Assembly: GCA_945901025.1 (NCBI GenBank)
Contig: CAMDJW010000011.1
Coordinates: 32,652 to 96,651, forward strand
DNA from: Spirosoma fluviale
Lineage (GTDB): Bacteria > Bacteroidota > Bacteroidia > Cytophagales > Spirosomataceae
Reading direction: 5' to 3'
DNA: 64,000 bases
Shown here: positions 1-9,383 of the stretch, one piece after another
How positions within the stretch are numbered: position 1 is the stretch's first letter
Layout: the number at the start of each line of letters is the position of its first letter
The notes under the pieces: model-generated
What the model was told of the DNA's origin: nothing
Database searches by the model: none
What the model saw: only the letters and a program-made list of their open reading frames with translations
Position numbers and translations under genes: made by a program

Positions 1-1
1 A

Positions 2-229
2 TCAGCCGACATCATGTTATCTGCAATTGACGAATTACCAGAAGATGCAGATTTCTATTATCGATCCGCGATTTTCTTAATCAAAGCAGGCCAATTTAAA
101 GAAGCATTTCACTTTTTAGAATCAGGACTTACCTTGGACTATGAACAACACGTCATTATGTTTGAATATTTCCCTAACCTAGAAACGCAAAAAGCGATCT
201 TTAAATTGATCCAACAATACAAAAAATAA
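2..229 (+). CDS. TPR-type protein, C-terminal end (5' cut by window)
   Basis: The reading frame is open from the first bases of the window, so this is the C-terminal end of a longer gene. The roughly 75 residues are helical, with a tetratricopeptide-like helix pair (YYRSAIFLIKAGQFKEAFHF pattern) followed by a short basic tail ending in QQYKK. Bacteroidota carry many TPR proteins of this kind as scaffolds or secreted-complex parts; the function of this one cannot be told from the fragment. The next gene starts about 100 bases downstream on the same strand. Confidence 0.6.
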   Translation, partial: SADIMLSAIDELPEDADFYYRSAIFLIKAGQFKEAFHFLESGLTLDYEQHVIMFEYFPNLETQKAIFKLIQQYKK

Positions 230-333
230 ATCCTATCGTGGATTTATTTATCCACCCATCCTAAAAAAAATATTTCTGTTACTTTTTTAGGTAATTTAAT
301 TTTTCAAATTTAAATCAACATTCAATTAATACC

Positions 334-3186
334 ATGAAAAGAATAATCCTTGTGGGACTCCTTTTAGTTAGTTCAACTGCCACACTAATAGCCCAACAAA
401 AACCCGCTGCCAACAAAGCGATTGCAAAACAATCAGTAACAGCACCAGCAGCTTCCTTGCCAATCCCAGAAAAAGTAACCTCAGCTGAAGGAATTACAGA
501 ATACAAATTAGCCAATGGACTGAAGGTTCTATTATTTCCAGATCCATCCAAGCAAACCATCACCGTGAACATTACCTATTTAGTAGGTTCACGCCACGAA
601 GGCTATGGAGAAACAGGAATGTCTCACCTATTAGAACATATGGTTTTTAAGGGGACCAAAGAAAAACATAAGGAAGTCGCCAAAGAAATTTCTGATCATG
701 GCGCTCAGTTTAATGGAACTACTTGGTTAGATCGTACGAATTACTTTGAAACTTTTGCCGCGACAGATGAAAATTTAGATTGGGCCTTAGATATGGAGGC
801 TGATCGAATGATCAATTCTCGTATTGCAAAAAGCGAATTAGAAACGGAAATGACGGTCGTTCGAAATGAATTTGAACGTGGTGAAAACGATCCAGGAAGC
901 GTACTAATGGAACGCATCGTTTCAACTGCTTTTTTATGGCATAACTATGGTAACTCAACCATTGGAGCCCGTTCAGATATCGAGAAAGTGCCTATTGAGA
1001 ATCTGCAAGCTTACTATCGCAAATATTACCAACCCGATAATGCCGTGTTATTGATCGCAGGAAAATTTGATCCCATCAAAACCTTGCAATTAGTTAACCA
1101 GAAATTTGGTGTAATTCCTCGCCCAACACGTGAACTAACAAAAACTTTTACTGCAGAACCTACCCAAGATGGCGAAAGAGAAGTAACATTAAAGCGTGTA
1201 GGAGATGTTCAGGTCGTAGGTATGGCTTATCATATCCCATCCGGTTTACATCCAGATTACATAGCTGTGGATGTCATGGCAGATCTATTAACGGATGCAC
1301 CATCAGGTCGTTTATATAAAGCATTAATTGACACCAAAAAGGCGTCGAGTCAGTTTGGGATGACATTCCAATTAAAAGAACCAGGACTTGTTTACTTTGC
1401 AGCAGAGGTTTTAAAAGAAAAATCATTGGATTCAGTTAAAAAAATCATGATTGAAACCATTGAGAATTTTGCAAAAACACCGCCCACAAAAGAAGAAGTA
1501 GATCGTATTAAAACCAAAAATATAAAAAATATTGAATTGTTTTTAAACAATGCTCAGCGTGTAGGATTAGGCCTTTCAGAGTATATTGCCCAGGGGGATT
1601 GGCGATTATTGTTTCACACGAGAAACCAACTAGAAAAAATTACGCCTGCCGATATTCAACGTGTGGCTGCGGCATATTTTAAATCTTCAAATCGTACTTC
1701 AGGTTTATTCATCCCAACGGATAAGCCAGATCGCGCTGAAATTCCAGAGGCCAAAGATGTAGCAGAACTCTTAAAAGACTTTAAAGGAAAGGCTGCTGTG
1801 GCAGAAGGAGAAGCCTTTGATACCTCGCCAAGCAATATCGATGCAAGGACTAAAGTGGAAAATATAGCTGGAATCAAATTAGCTCTATTAGCCAAAAAAA
1901 CGAGAGGTAATTCAGTTTACGCGAAAATGACGCTACGTTTTGGAGATGAAAAGTCATTATTAGGAACAGTAACTGCCGCTGATTTAGCTGCAGATATGTT
2001 GACAAAAGGAACGGCAAAACATACACGCCAACAATTTCAAGATGAATTAGATAAATTAAAAGCACGCGTTTCTATCTCGGGTGGACCTACTCAGGCCAAC
2101 GTATCTATCGAGACGACAAAAGATAATTTAGTTCCAGCGCTTAAATTAGTAGCGGAAGCATTAAAGCAACCCATCTTTCCAGCAGAAGAATTTGAGAAAT
2201 TAAAACAAGAGAATTTAACTCAAATTGAATCGCAAAAAAGTGAGCCCACAGCTAAAGCTAGTGAGGCTTTGGGCCAATTAAGAAGTGGGCATTATCCTAA
2301 AAACGATGTACGTTACCAACCAACGATGGCAGAGCAGACAACTAATTATACATCTGCTAAGTTAGAACAGTCCATTGCTTTCTACAAAGGCTTTTATGGA
2401 GCATCAAATGCCACATTTTCTGCCGTTGGAGATTTCGATGAGACCGAGTTAAAAGCTACCATCAAAGCTGAATTCGCTGATTGGAAGTCGCCTAAGTCAT
2501 TTACTAGAGTACCTGAAATTTTCAAAGATATCAAGGGTCAAGTAAAGTCAATCGAAACGCCAGACAAAGCAAATGCTTTCTTTTTAGCTTATCAACCCAT
2601 TAAAATATCAGATAGTGACCCAGATTTTGCTGCTTTAGAATTAAGCAATTACATGCTCGGAGGTGGATCAGGTTTAAGTTCAAGATTAATGAATCGTATC
2701 CGTCAAAAAGAAGGTTTATCATATGGAGTAGGTTCGCAATTTGCGGCAAGTCCATTAGATCAATCAGGTGCATTTGTCGGCTATGCGATTTATGCACCAG
2801 AAAATTTGGCCAAATTAGAAGCTGCCTTTAAAGAAGAAATCGAAAAAGTGTTAAAGGAAGGTTTTACGCAAAAAGAAATCGACGAAGCTAAAAAATCATG
2901 GGTTCAAGCAAGAGCAGTAGGTCGTTCACAAGACGGCGGACTAAGCTCTACATTAAATTCAAATTTATACTTGAACCGCAATATGAAATGGGCAGATGAT
3001 TTAGAGAATAAGGTAAAGAGCTTAACTCCTGATCAAATTTTACAAGCTTCTAGAAAGTCCATCGACTTACTGAAAATGTCATTTGTGAAAGCAGGTGATT
3101 ATGAAGGTGCTGCTAAAAAGATGGCAGAAAAAGCTAAAAATGCCACATCTGAATCAGGTGCAGTAGGCGGAGCACCGAAGCAATAA
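334..3186 (+). CDS. M16 family zinc metallopeptidase (insulinase/pitrilysin type), secreted
   Basis: This is a 950-residue exported peptidase. A signal peptide covers about residues 1-20 (hydrophobic core, then ALIAQQ-like cleavage region). The N-terminal M16 module carries the inverted zinc motif HLLEH at 98-102, and the third ligand, Glu179 in NEFE, lies 76 residues beyond it, exactly the spacing expected for active M16 enzymes. A second M16 module covers roughly residues 510-930 and lacks the HxxEH motif, as is usual for the inactive half that helps close the substrate chamber. It probably degrades peptides in the periplasm or at the outer membrane. It is a single-gene unit ending at a strong terminator shared with the convergent bacilliredoxin gene. 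Confidence 0.93.
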   Translation: MKRIILVGLLLVSSTATLIAQQKPAANKAIAKQSVTAPAASLPIPEKVTSAEGITEYKLANGLKVLLFPDPSKQTITVNITYLVGSRHEGYGETGMSHLLEHMVFKGTKEKHKEVAKEISDHGAQFNGTTWLDRTNYFETFAATDENLDWALDMEADRMINSRIAKSELETEMTVVRNEFERGENDPGSVLMERIVSTAFLWHNYGNSTIGARSDIEKVPIENLQAYYRKYYQPDNAVLLIAGKFDPIKTLQLVNQKFGVIPRPTRELTKTFTAEPTQDGEREVTLKRVGDVQVVGMAYHIPSGLHPDYIAVDVMADLLTDAPSGRLYKALIDTKKASSQFGMTFQLKEPGLVYFAAEVLKEKSLDSVKKIMIETIENFAKTPPTKEEVDRIKTKNIKNIELFLNNAQRVGLGLSEYIAQGDWRLLFHTRNQLEKITPADIQRVAAAYFKSSNRTSGLFIPTDKPDRAEIPEAKDVAELLKDFKGKAAVAEGEAFDTSPSNIDARTKVENIAGIKLALLAKKTRGNSVYAKMTLRFGDEKSLLGTVTAADLAADMLTKGTAKHTRQQFQDELDKLKARVSISGGPTQANVSIETTKDNLVPALKLVAEALKQPIFPAEEFEKLKQENLTQIESQKSEPTAKASEALGQLRSGHYPKNDVRYQPTMAEQTTNYTSAKLEQSIAFYKGFYGASNATFSAVGDFDETELKATIKAEFADWKSPKSFTRVPEIFKDIKGQVKSIETPDKANAFFLAYQPIKISDSDPDFAALELSNYMLGGGSGLSSRLMNRIRQKEGLSYGVGSQFAASPLDQSGAFVGYAIYAPENLAKLEAAFKEEIEKVLKEGFTQKEIDEAKKSWVQARAVGRSQDGGLSSTLNSNLYLNRNMKWADDLENKVKSLTPDQILQASRKSIDLLKMSFVKAGDYEGAAKKMAEKAKNATSESGAVGGAPKQ

Positions 3187-3202
3187 ATTAAATATTGAGC
3201 AT

Positions 3203-3238
3203 AAAAAAGGAGCTAGCAGATCGCTAGCTCCTTTTTTT
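3203..3238. terminator. Bidirectional rho-independent terminator
   Basis: A 9-bp perfect stem (3209-3217 GGAGCTAGC with 3223-3231) and a 5-base loop are flanked by an A-run on the left and a T-run on the right. It lies between the convergent M16 peptidase and bacilliredoxin genes, so it can end transcription from both sides. Confidence 0.9.
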
Positions 3239-3251
3239 TATACTAAATTTT

Positions 3252-3665
3252 TTAGCAAAACTCCTCAAAAACACCTTCTAAATGTACTGCGATCATTTCA
3301 GCTGAACGGCCTTCAATATGATGACGCTCCACAAAATGCACTAATTCACCATCCTTAAATAATGCGATGGACGGCGAAGATGGAGGATAAGGCAATGTAT
3401 ACTCACGTGCTTTTTGGGTAGCTTCTTGGTCTACTCCAGCAAAAACAGTCACTAAATTTGCAGGCTTTTTTGCAGAAGCGGCAACCGCCTCTTTTACACC
3501 TGGTCTAGCTGTTCGAGCAGAACAACCACATACCGAATTGATAAACAATAAAGTAGTTCCTGGCTGTGCCATCGTATCTTCCACCTCAGCAGCAGAACTT
3601 AACTCTTTGAAACCACCTTCGACAATATCCATCCGCATAGGATGTACTAAATGTTCTGGATACAT
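3252..3665 (-). CDS. Bacilliredoxin-like protein (BrxA/BrxB family)
   Basis: This 137-residue thioredoxin-fold protein has the family hallmark CGC (Cys46-Gly-Cys48) in the context NSVCGCSARTARPGV. Bacilliredoxins remove bacillithiol mixed disulfides from oxidised proteins; whether this organism uses bacillithiol is an inference I cannot test here. It is the last gene of the suf transcription unit, 25 bases after sufT, which suits a role in redox protection of Fe-S assembly. The length is normal for the family and the start is the only reasonable ATG. Confidence 0.88.
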   Translation of the reverse strand: MYPEHLVHPMRMDIVEGGFKELSSAAEVEDTMAQPGTTLLFINSVCGCSARTARPGVKEAVAASAKKPANLVTVFAGVDQEATQKAREYTLPYPPSSPSIALFKDGELVHFVERHHIEGRSAEMIAVHLEGVFEEFC

Positions 3666-3690
3666 ATTTTTATTTATTTTTAAAATTTAC

Positions 3691-4032
3691 TTACATAAAA
3701 CCTAATTCTAACTTGGCCACCTCCGACATCATATCTTGTGCATAAGGAGGATCAAAAGTTAGCTCAACCGAAACCTCAGCGATTCCCTCTATTTCTCTAA
3801 CAGCCTTTTCTATATCCACCGGAATACTTTCCGCAGAAGGACAAGATGGGGAAGTTAAGGTCATTAAGATGTACACATTGTTGACCGGAAATATTTTCAC
3901 TTCGTAGATAAGACCTAATTCATATACGTCAACAGGTATTTCTGGATCGTAGACGGTTTTAATGGCCTTGATCACTTTTTCCTTAAGTTCAACCTCCGTC
4001 ATTTGTAAGGATGTCGTCATTTTCTCTTCCAT
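3691..4032 (-). CDS. sufT: SUF-associated DUF59/MIP18 family protein (SufT/PaaD-like)
   Basis: This is a DUF59 (MIP18) domain protein that helps deliver Fe-S clusters to target proteins. The domain motif DPEIPVDVYELGLIY starts at residue 29 and the conserved Cys64 sits in SPSCPSAE. I chose the ATG at 4032, which gives 113 residues and begins 7 bases after the sufE stop; an upstream ATG at 4065 would add 11 residues not typical of the family and overlap sufE. It sits between sufE and the bacilliredoxin gene in the minus-strand suf operon, the usual arrangement in Bacteroidota. Confidence 0.9.
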   Translation of the reverse strand: MEEKMTTSLQMTEVELKEKVIKAIKTVYDPEIPVDVYELGLIYEVKIFPVNNVYILMTLTSPSCPSAESIPVDIEKAVREIEGIAEVSVELTFDPPYAQDMMSEVAKLELGFM

Positions 4033-4039
4033 ATTTTTT

Positions 4040-4462
4040 TTACTTCGCTGAAAAGGCCAAAGCATAATTTTTCATTTGTTTTACCATCGACAACAAACCA
4101 TTCGAACGCGTTTGCGCTAAATGCTGGCTCATTCCGATTTGATCAATAAAATATAAATCCGCCTTCATAATTTCCTCTGCCGAGTGATGGGATAATACCC
4201 GAATCAACATACTAATCAAGCCTTTAACAATCACCGCCTCTGAATCGGCTTCAAAAACGATTTGATCTCCCTGCTTTTCAGCATGCAACCAAACTCGGCT
4301 TTGACAACCCTTAATGACATTTTCTTCCGTCTTTAAGTCTTCAGATAAACTAGGCAACTTTTTACCTAGGTCAATCAAATACTCATATTTATCAGCCCAG
4401 TCATCAAATAAACCAAACTCCACGATTAACTCTTCTTGGGTTTCTTGTATGCTTTGAGCCAT
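4040..4462 (-). CDS. sufE: Cysteine desulfuration protein SufE
   Basis: SufE accepts persulfide sulfur from SufS and passes it to the cluster scaffold. The acceptor is Cys53 in the conserved motif KGCQSRVWL. The protein has 140 residues, the normal size. Its ATG overlaps the sufS stop codon by one base (TAATG), so the two are translationally coupled, in keeping with the SufS-SufE complex. The gene is third from the end of the suf operon. Confidence 0.95.
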   Translation of the reverse strand: MAQSIQETQEELIVEFGLFDDWADKYEYLIDLGKKLPSLSEDLKTEENVIKGCQSRVWLHAEKQGDQIVFEADSEAVIVKGLISMLIRVLSHHSAEEIMKADLYFIDQIGMSQHLAQTRSNGLLSMVKQMKNYALAFSAK

Positions 4463-5682
4463 TATTGTAACATATTAATCGACCTACGTAAGGCCTTCAC
4501 AAACAAATCTATTTCTTCAAATGTGTTATAAAACGCAAATGATGCCCGGCAAGTTCCCGGCAACCCAAAACGCTTCATTAAGGGTTGAACACAATGATGT
4601 CCCGTTCGAATCGCTATGCCAAATTTATCCAACAACACTCCTAGGTCTTGTGGATGTATACCATCCATCACAAAACTAATGACGGCAATTTTATCAGGCG
4701 CCGTTCCAATGATTCTTAAACCAGGTATGGTACTCAATTGTTCCGTTGCATAGGCTAAAAGCGCCAATTCCTGCGTAAATAATGCTTCTTTTGACAGAGC
4801 ATTCACATAGTCAATGGCAGCAGATAAGGCAATCACATCCGCAATATTAGGTGTACCCGCCTCAAATTTATAGGGCAATTCATTATAAGTCGTTCCTTCA
4901 AAAGAAACTTCTTTTATCATTTCACCTCCACCTTGATACGGTGGCATGGATTCTAACAACTCACGCTTTCCGTATAAAACCCCAACGCCCGTGGGCCCAA
5001 ACAACTTATGTGCCGAAAAGGCAAAAAAATCAATATCTAAAGCTTGAACATCTATATCTAAATGAGCGATGGATTGTGCTCCGTCAATCAATACTTTTGC
5101 CCCATGCGCATGGGCCAATTGAATCATTTCGGCAATAGGGTTGATGGTCCCAATCGCGTTAGACACGTGATTAACGGCCACTAATTTTACGCTAGCGTCC
5201 AATAAATTACGGTAAGCTTCAAGATCTAAAACACCTCTTTCATCCACTGGGATTACTTCGATGATTGCGCCCTTCTCTTCAGCAATCATTTGCCATGGCA
5301 CAATATTAGAATGATGCTCTAAATTTGAAATTAAAATCTTATCTCCTGTTGAAAAATTAGCACGACCAAAAGTCTGAGCCACTAAATTGATACTCCCTGT
5401 CGTTCCGGCGGTCAATATAATTTGATCCGAGGATGGAGCATTAATAAATTCCTTTATTTTAGTTCTCGTTAATTCAAAAGCAGTAGTCGCGCGCTCAGCT
5501 AGGGCATGAATACCCCGATGAATGTTCGCGTTATCTGACGCGTAATAATGAGATAAGGCATCGATGACCGACTTAGGTTTTTGGGTCGTCGCTGCATTAT
5601 CAAAATAAATCAGCGGTGAGCCGTTGACTTGTTGGTCTAACACCGGAAAATCAGCACGAATCTTTTGTATATCTAAGGTCAT
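4462..5682 (-). CDS. sufS: Cysteine desulfurase SufS
   Basis: SufS is a PLP-dependent class V aminotransferase-fold enzyme that converts cysteine to alanine and an enzyme-bound persulfide. The PLP lysine is Lys226 in FSAHK, Asp200 in LIDGAQ stacks on the cofactor, and the persulfide-forming Cys364 lies in RTGHHCVQPLM, the group II (SufS) signature. Length 406 residues is normal. Only 2 bases separate it from the upstream sufD stop, and it overlaps sufE by one base. Confidence 0.97.
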   Translation of the reverse strand: MTLDIQKIRADFPVLDQQVNGSPLIYFDNAATTQKPKSVIDALSHYYASDNANIHRGIHALAERATTAFELTRTKIKEFINAPSSDQIILTAGTTGSINLVAQTFGRANFSTGDKILISNLEHHSNIVPWQMIAEEKGAIIEVIPVDERGVLDLEAYRNLLDASVKLVAVNHVSNAIGTINPIAEMIQLAHAHGAKVLIDGAQSIAHLDIDVQALDIDFFAFSAHKLFGPTGVGVLYGKRELLESMPPYQGGGEMIKEVSFEGTTYNELPYKFEAGTPNIADVIALSAAIDYVNALSKEALFTQELALLAYATEQLSTIPGLRIIGTAPDKIAVISFVMDGIHPQDLGVLLDKFGIAIRTGHHCVQPLMKRFGLPGTCRASFAFYNTFEEIDLFVKALRRSINMLQ

Positions 5683-5684
5683 TT

Positions 5685-6947
5685 TTATATGGTTAAACCT
5701 AATGAAGTCTGTATTTTATTCACAATCTTATCAGACAATTCCGCACGAATCTCCGCATGCGCTAGTTTGTCTATCACCTGCTGAACGAAAGCTAATAGCA
5801 ACAAAGTCTGCGCTGTCGCTTTTGAAATCCCTCTTGAACGCATGTAAAATAAGGCCTCATCGCTCAACTGTCCCGTGGTCGTTCCATGTGAACATTTAAC
5901 ATCATCCGCCCAAATTTCCAATTGGGGTTTTGTGCTCATCGTCGCTCGATCTGAGGCTAACACATTTTTACAACTTTGGAATGCATTTGTTTTTTGAGCA
6001 TCCGGACGAACAAAAATTTTACCATTGAAAACGCCAGTCGCATTTCCCATCAAAACCCCTTTGTATAATTCATTGGATTCGGAATGAGGCATGCGATGGT
6101 CTACCACCGAGTGGGTGTCCATTAATTGGTCTTCTCCTGGAATATACAAACCATTCAAATTAGAAACGACCTGTGGACCATCAATGTAGAAATGCAAGTT
6201 ATTACGTAAATAAGCTGCGTTGATTGAAAATGTAAACGCATCGACCAACGAGCTTTCTTGTTGGAATATAAACGTATGATCCACATGCGTAATGCTTTGC
6301 TGCAAATCTTGATCTTTAATCAAGGTAAGATGGGCATTTTTTGAAACCCAAATCTCCTGCACATAATTCGACAAAATCGCATGACTAGACTCAGAACGTT
6401 GTTGTTCAAACCAAGTAATTTCCGAATCCTCCTCTAAATAAATGAATATTTTTGATTGCACGGCGGTGTCTTGTTGGCCCGAAACTAAATAATGATGCAA
6501 CAAAGGCTCCGCAATTTTAACCCCTTTTTTAACCCATAACACAGCGAAATCAGAAACCAAAGCTTCATTTAAATCGTACAAAGAATTTTGATCCAAAATA
6601 GGATTTCTTGCCTTCCAAACTGATTCGAAAGTAGGATTTTGAGCCATAAATTCGGACACCGACAAAAGGGCAATCCCTTGAGGCAAGGCCCCTTCTGAAT
6701 GGGTATTCCCGTTTAATGTTTGAATTATAGCACTCTGCTTCCAATCAGGCTTAGGGAATTTAACGCTTAATGTTTCAGGCGACCATTGCCAATTATGTTC
6801 ATTCAAATGCTTTAAAGACGCATATTTCCATTCCTCCCATTTGCTGGTGGGAAAACCTTTGTCAATAAATTTCCCTAGAGCCAATTGCTGAGCTTGGGTC
6901 AATGAATGATTTTGTTTGATGCTATCTACTAATGTTTTCTCTAACAT
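5685..6947 (-). CDS. sufD: Fe-S cluster assembly protein SufD
   Basis: SufD is the SufB-like partner in the SufBCD scaffold and helps iron entry. The C-terminal SufBD beta-helix region has the conserved stretches NAFQSCKNVLAS and DVKCSHGTTTG, where the Cys-Ser-His positions are typical. I prefer the ATG at 6947 (MLEKTLVD, 420 residues), 5 bases after the sufC stop, over an earlier start at 6977 that overlaps sufC. The N-terminal SWEEWKY-like motif (KWEEWKYASL) also marks it as SufD rather than SufB. No sufB is seen next to it. Confidence 0.94.
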   Translation of the reverse strand: MLEKTLVDSIKQNHSLTQAQQLALGKFIDKGFPTSKWEEWKYASLKHLNEHNWQWSPETLSVKFPKPDWKQSAIIQTLNGNTHSEGALPQGIALLSVSEFMAQNPTFESVWKARNPILDQNSLYDLNEALVSDFAVLWVKKGVKIAEPLLHHYLVSGQQDTAVQSKIFIYLEEDSEITWFEQQRSESSHAILSNYVQEIWVSKNAHLTLIKDQDLQQSITHVDHTFIFQQESSLVDAFTFSINAAYLRNNLHFYIDGPQVVSNLNGLYIPGEDQLMDTHSVVDHRMPHSESNELYKGVLMGNATGVFNGKIFVRPDAQKTNAFQSCKNVLASDRATMSTKPQLEIWADDVKCSHGTTTGQLSDEALFYMRSRGISKATAQTLLLLAFVQQVIDKLAHAEIRAELSDKIVNKIQTSLGLTI

Positions 6948-6952
6948 TTTAT

Positions 6953-7702
6953 CTAATCTAAGGCAGAAATAATCCAATCGTATCCTCTCTCTTCTAATTC
7001 TAAGGCCAAATCCTTATTGCCTGATTTCACAATCTTACCTTTGTAGAGTACGTGAACAAAATCAGGGATGATGTAGTCCAAAAGTCTTTGGTAATGCGTC
7101 ACTAAGATTGTCGCATTTTGAGGAGTTTTTAATTTATTGACCCCTTCTGCCACGATGCGAAGAGCATCGATATCTAATCCAGAATCGGTCTCATCCAAGA
7201 TGGCCAATTTAGGCTCTAGAACTGCCATTTGGAATATTTCATTTCTTTTTTTCTCACCCCCCGAAAAGCCTTCATTCAGGGCTCTGCTCAATAAAGATTG
7301 GTCTATGTTCACATAGGCCATTTTTTCTTTGAACATTTTCAAAAACTGAACGGCATCCATGGGATCTTGACCTCGGTAGGTCCGAATCTCGTTGATGGCC
7401 GACTTCATAAAATTGGTCGTAGAAACACCAGGAATCTCCACCGGATATTGAAAAGCTAAAAACAAACCCTCTGCTGCACGCGCTTCAGGTGATAAGTCTA
7501 ATAAATCTTTACCAAAGAATTCCACAGAACCTTCGCTCACCTCATAATCCGATCTTCCGGCTAAAACAGAAGCTAGGGTAGATTTACCCGAACCATTAGG
7601 TCCCATGATGGCATGAACTTCACCTGCATGAACTTCTAAATTAATTCCTTTGAGAATTTCCTTCTCCCCTATTCTTGCATGTAAATTTTTTACTAAAAGC
7701 AT
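6953..7702 (-). CDS. sufC: Fe-S cluster assembly ATPase SufC
   Basis: SufC is the ABC-type ATPase of the SufBCD complex. It has Walker A GPNGSGKST at 34-42, the ABC signature SGGE at 147-150, Walker B LAILDE ending at Glu171 and the switch His in LVTHYQRL. The SufC-specific FSGGEKKRNE motif separates it from transporter ATPases. Length 249 residues. It is the first gene of the minus-strand unit; about 150 bases of non-coding DNA separate it from the divergent iscA gene. In most relatives sufB precedes sufC, but it is missing here. Confidence 0.96.
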   Translation of the reverse strand: MLLVKNLHARIGEKEILKGINLEVHAGEVHAIMGPNGSGKSTLASVLAGRSDYEVSEGSVEFFGKDLLDLSPEARAAEGLFLAFQYPVEIPGVSTTNFMKSAINEIRTYRGQDPMDAVQFLKMFKEKMAYVNIDQSLLSRALNEGFSGGEKKRNEIFQMAVLEPKLAILDETDSGLDIDALRIVAEGVNKLKTPQNATILVTHYQRLLDYIIPDFVHVLYKGKIVKSGNKDLALELEERGYDWIISALD

Positions 7703-7811
7703 ATGCTAATATTTTTACTTAATGAACCACAAAATTAACGCCATAAATTTTCAAAAACCATAGTTAATTTAGATTCGCTCTAAATAGAATCATTTTTATC
7801 AAAAAAATTGA

Positions 7812-7819
7812 TACATTTG
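7812..7819 (+). promoter_or_regulatory. Candidate -7 promoter element for iscA
   Basis: TACATTTG matches the Bacteroidota -7 consensus TAnnTTTG exactly and lies about 31 bases upstream of the iscA start. No clear TTTG element is found at the -33 position, so this is only a candidate. Confidence 0.35.
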
Positions 7820-7850
7820 TATCTAAAATATTTCAAAATCTTTCAAAGAT

Positions 7851-8177
7851 ATGATCACAATCACGGATTTAGCAGCTAGTCGAATTAAGGAATTAAGATC
7901 TAAAGAAGGTTTAACGGAGGAATTTAATATTCGAGTTGCGGTAGAGGGAGGCGGTTGTTCCGGTTTGATGTACAATTTAGATTTTGCGGCTGCACCACAG
8001 GCCAACGATATGATTTTTGAGGACAAGGGTGTTAAAGTGATGGTGGATAAGAAATCAATCTTATATTTAGCTGGAACGGAGTTAGATTTCTCGGACGGCT
8101 TAAATGGAAAAGGTTTTCAATTCAAAAACCCGAATGCATCCCGTACTTGTGGTTGTGGAGAAAGTTTCTCGATCTAA
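7851..8177 (+). CDS. A-type Fe-S carrier protein (IscA/SufA/ErpA family)
   Basis: This HesB/IscA-fold protein carries or delivers Fe-S clusters. All three ligand cysteines are present: Cys36 in GGGCSGL and Cys100/Cys102 in the C-terminal CGCGESF. Length 108 residues is typical. It is transcribed away from the suf operon, and the 148-base gap probably holds promoters for both. Its stop codon directly abuts the stop codon of the convergent maf gene. Confidence 0.95.
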   Translation: MITITDLAASRIKELRSKEGLTEEFNIRVAVEGGGCSGLMYNLDFAAAPQANDMIFEDKGVKVMVDKKSILYLAGTELDFSDGLNGKGFQFKNPNASRTCGCGESFSI

Positions 8178-8789
8178 TTAAAATTGGATTTGGGCTTGTT
8201 TTCCGTCCAAAATATAAGGCTTTAATAAGTTGAAGACGTGAAAAATGGGCAAACCCATCACGGTATAAAAAGAGCCCTCCATTTTTTCAATTCCTGCCAT
8301 TCCGATAAAATCTTGTACGCCATAGGCACCGGCTTTATCTAATCCAAATCCTCCCTTCACGTACCAATCCACTTCCCAGTAGGCCAAAGATCTGAAGGAA
8401 ACCATGGCTGAATCCGCGATAGATACTGTTTCATTGGGCGTTATAAGCGTAATTCCAGTCACTACTTCATGCGTTTTCGCAGACAATAATTGGAGCATCT
8501 CCCTAGCCTCAGATTTATCAGTTGGCTTATTCAAAATTATATCATCTAAAATAACAACCGTATCAGCTGCTAAGATGATCGCATGAGGATTTATATCAGC
8601 CAGAACCCTTGCTTTTTTTTCCGAAAGAAAAACAGGAACCTCATTCAAGGGCATGTCGGTTGGAAAAGACTCATCTACATCCGAGGCAACAACCGAAAAG
8701 GCAAAACCTGCTTGGCTTAAAATCTCACGCCTACGGGGTGAATTGCTAGCCAAAATAAGTGGAAAATTTAAACTGAGTGTTGATTGCAT
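8178..8789 (-). CDS. maf: Maf-family nucleoside triphosphate pyrophosphatase
   Basis: Maf proteins hydrolyse dTTP, UTP or modified nucleotides to the monophosphate and were first noted as septum formation inhibitors. The substrate-binding motif SNSPRR is at residues 15-20 and the catalytic-base Asp76 lies in AADTVV. A later DKAGAYGVQD motif is also typical. Length 203 residues. Which nucleotide it prefers cannot be told reliably by eye. It is a single gene that converges with iscA with no gap. Confidence 0.93.
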   Translation of the reverse strand: MQSTLSLNFPLILASNSPRRREILSQAGFAFSVVASDVDESFPTDMPLNEVPVFLSEKKARVLADINPHAIILAADTVVILDDIILNKPTDKSEAREMLQLLSAKTHEVVTGITLITPNETVSIADSAMVSFRSLAYWEVDWYVKGGFGLDKAGAYGVQDFIGMAGIEKMEGSFYTVMGLPIFHVFNLLKPYILDGKQAQIQF

Positions 8790-8903
8790 ATCTCAAAATT
8801 AGCCCAAAATATGAGAATTATATTTGTCGGCGAAAAAAAATAATTTAAAATCACTTGTAATTAATGTATAAACATTTAATTTTACAACATCTAATTAGGT
8901 ACT

Positions 8904-9362
8904 ATGTCCATTTCAGATGAAATAAAGCAGTCAAGCTTCAAAAATGAGGAAACAAAAGCCGTAATCAATTTGATTTTTACGGGCAATTTCCTTGTACAAA
9001 GGCAGCAAGCATTTATGAAACCATTTGGCATTACGATGCAGCAATTCAATGTGCTGAGGATTTTGCAGGGCCAGAAAGGCCAAGCAATCAGTGTGTTATC
9101 GATTACAGAGAGGATGTTGGACAAAATGTCCAATGCTTCACGCTTGGTCGATAAACTATTTGCCAAAAAATTAGTTTCAAGAGTACAATGTAAAAAGGAT
9201 CGCAGGGCGTTGGACGTATACATTTTGCCCGCTGGTTCAGCTTTAATAGCTCAAATAGAAGTGCATTTAGATGAATTCGGAAAGCAGATAAGTCAATTAG
9301 GAGAAGAAAATTTAAAACAATTAAATGAATTGTTAGATCAATTCAGAGCAAGTATTTCTTAA
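8904..9362 (+). CDS. MarR family transcriptional regulator
   Basis: This is a 152-residue winged-helix DNA-binding protein of the MarR family, usually a dimeric repressor that responds to phenolic compounds or oxidants. The recognition helix lies around residues 65-85 and the wing carries the conserved DRR at 99-101. The only cysteine, Cys96, sits in the wing just before DRR, a place where a redox switch would be possible, though that is only a guess. It is followed after 21 bases by a nitroreductase gene that it probably controls. Confidence 0.9.
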   Translation: MSISDEIKQSSFKNEETKAVINLIFTGNFLVQRQQAFMKPFGITMQQFNVLRILQGQKGQAISVLSITERMLDKMSNASRLVDKLFAKKLVSRVQCKKDRRALDVYILPAGSALIAQIEVHLDEFGKQISQLGEENLKQLNELLDQFRASIS

Positions 9363-9383
9363 CAATTAAAAATAAAAAAAAAC

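Noticed and set aside
315..572. Minus-strand frame overlapping the start of the M16 peptidase
   Set aside because: It is antisense to the signal peptide and N-terminus of a well supported gene and shows no family motif.
4851..5138. 95-residue plus-strand frame inside sufS
   Set aside because: It is an antisense shadow of the clearly conserved sufS coding sequence, with no known protein pattern.
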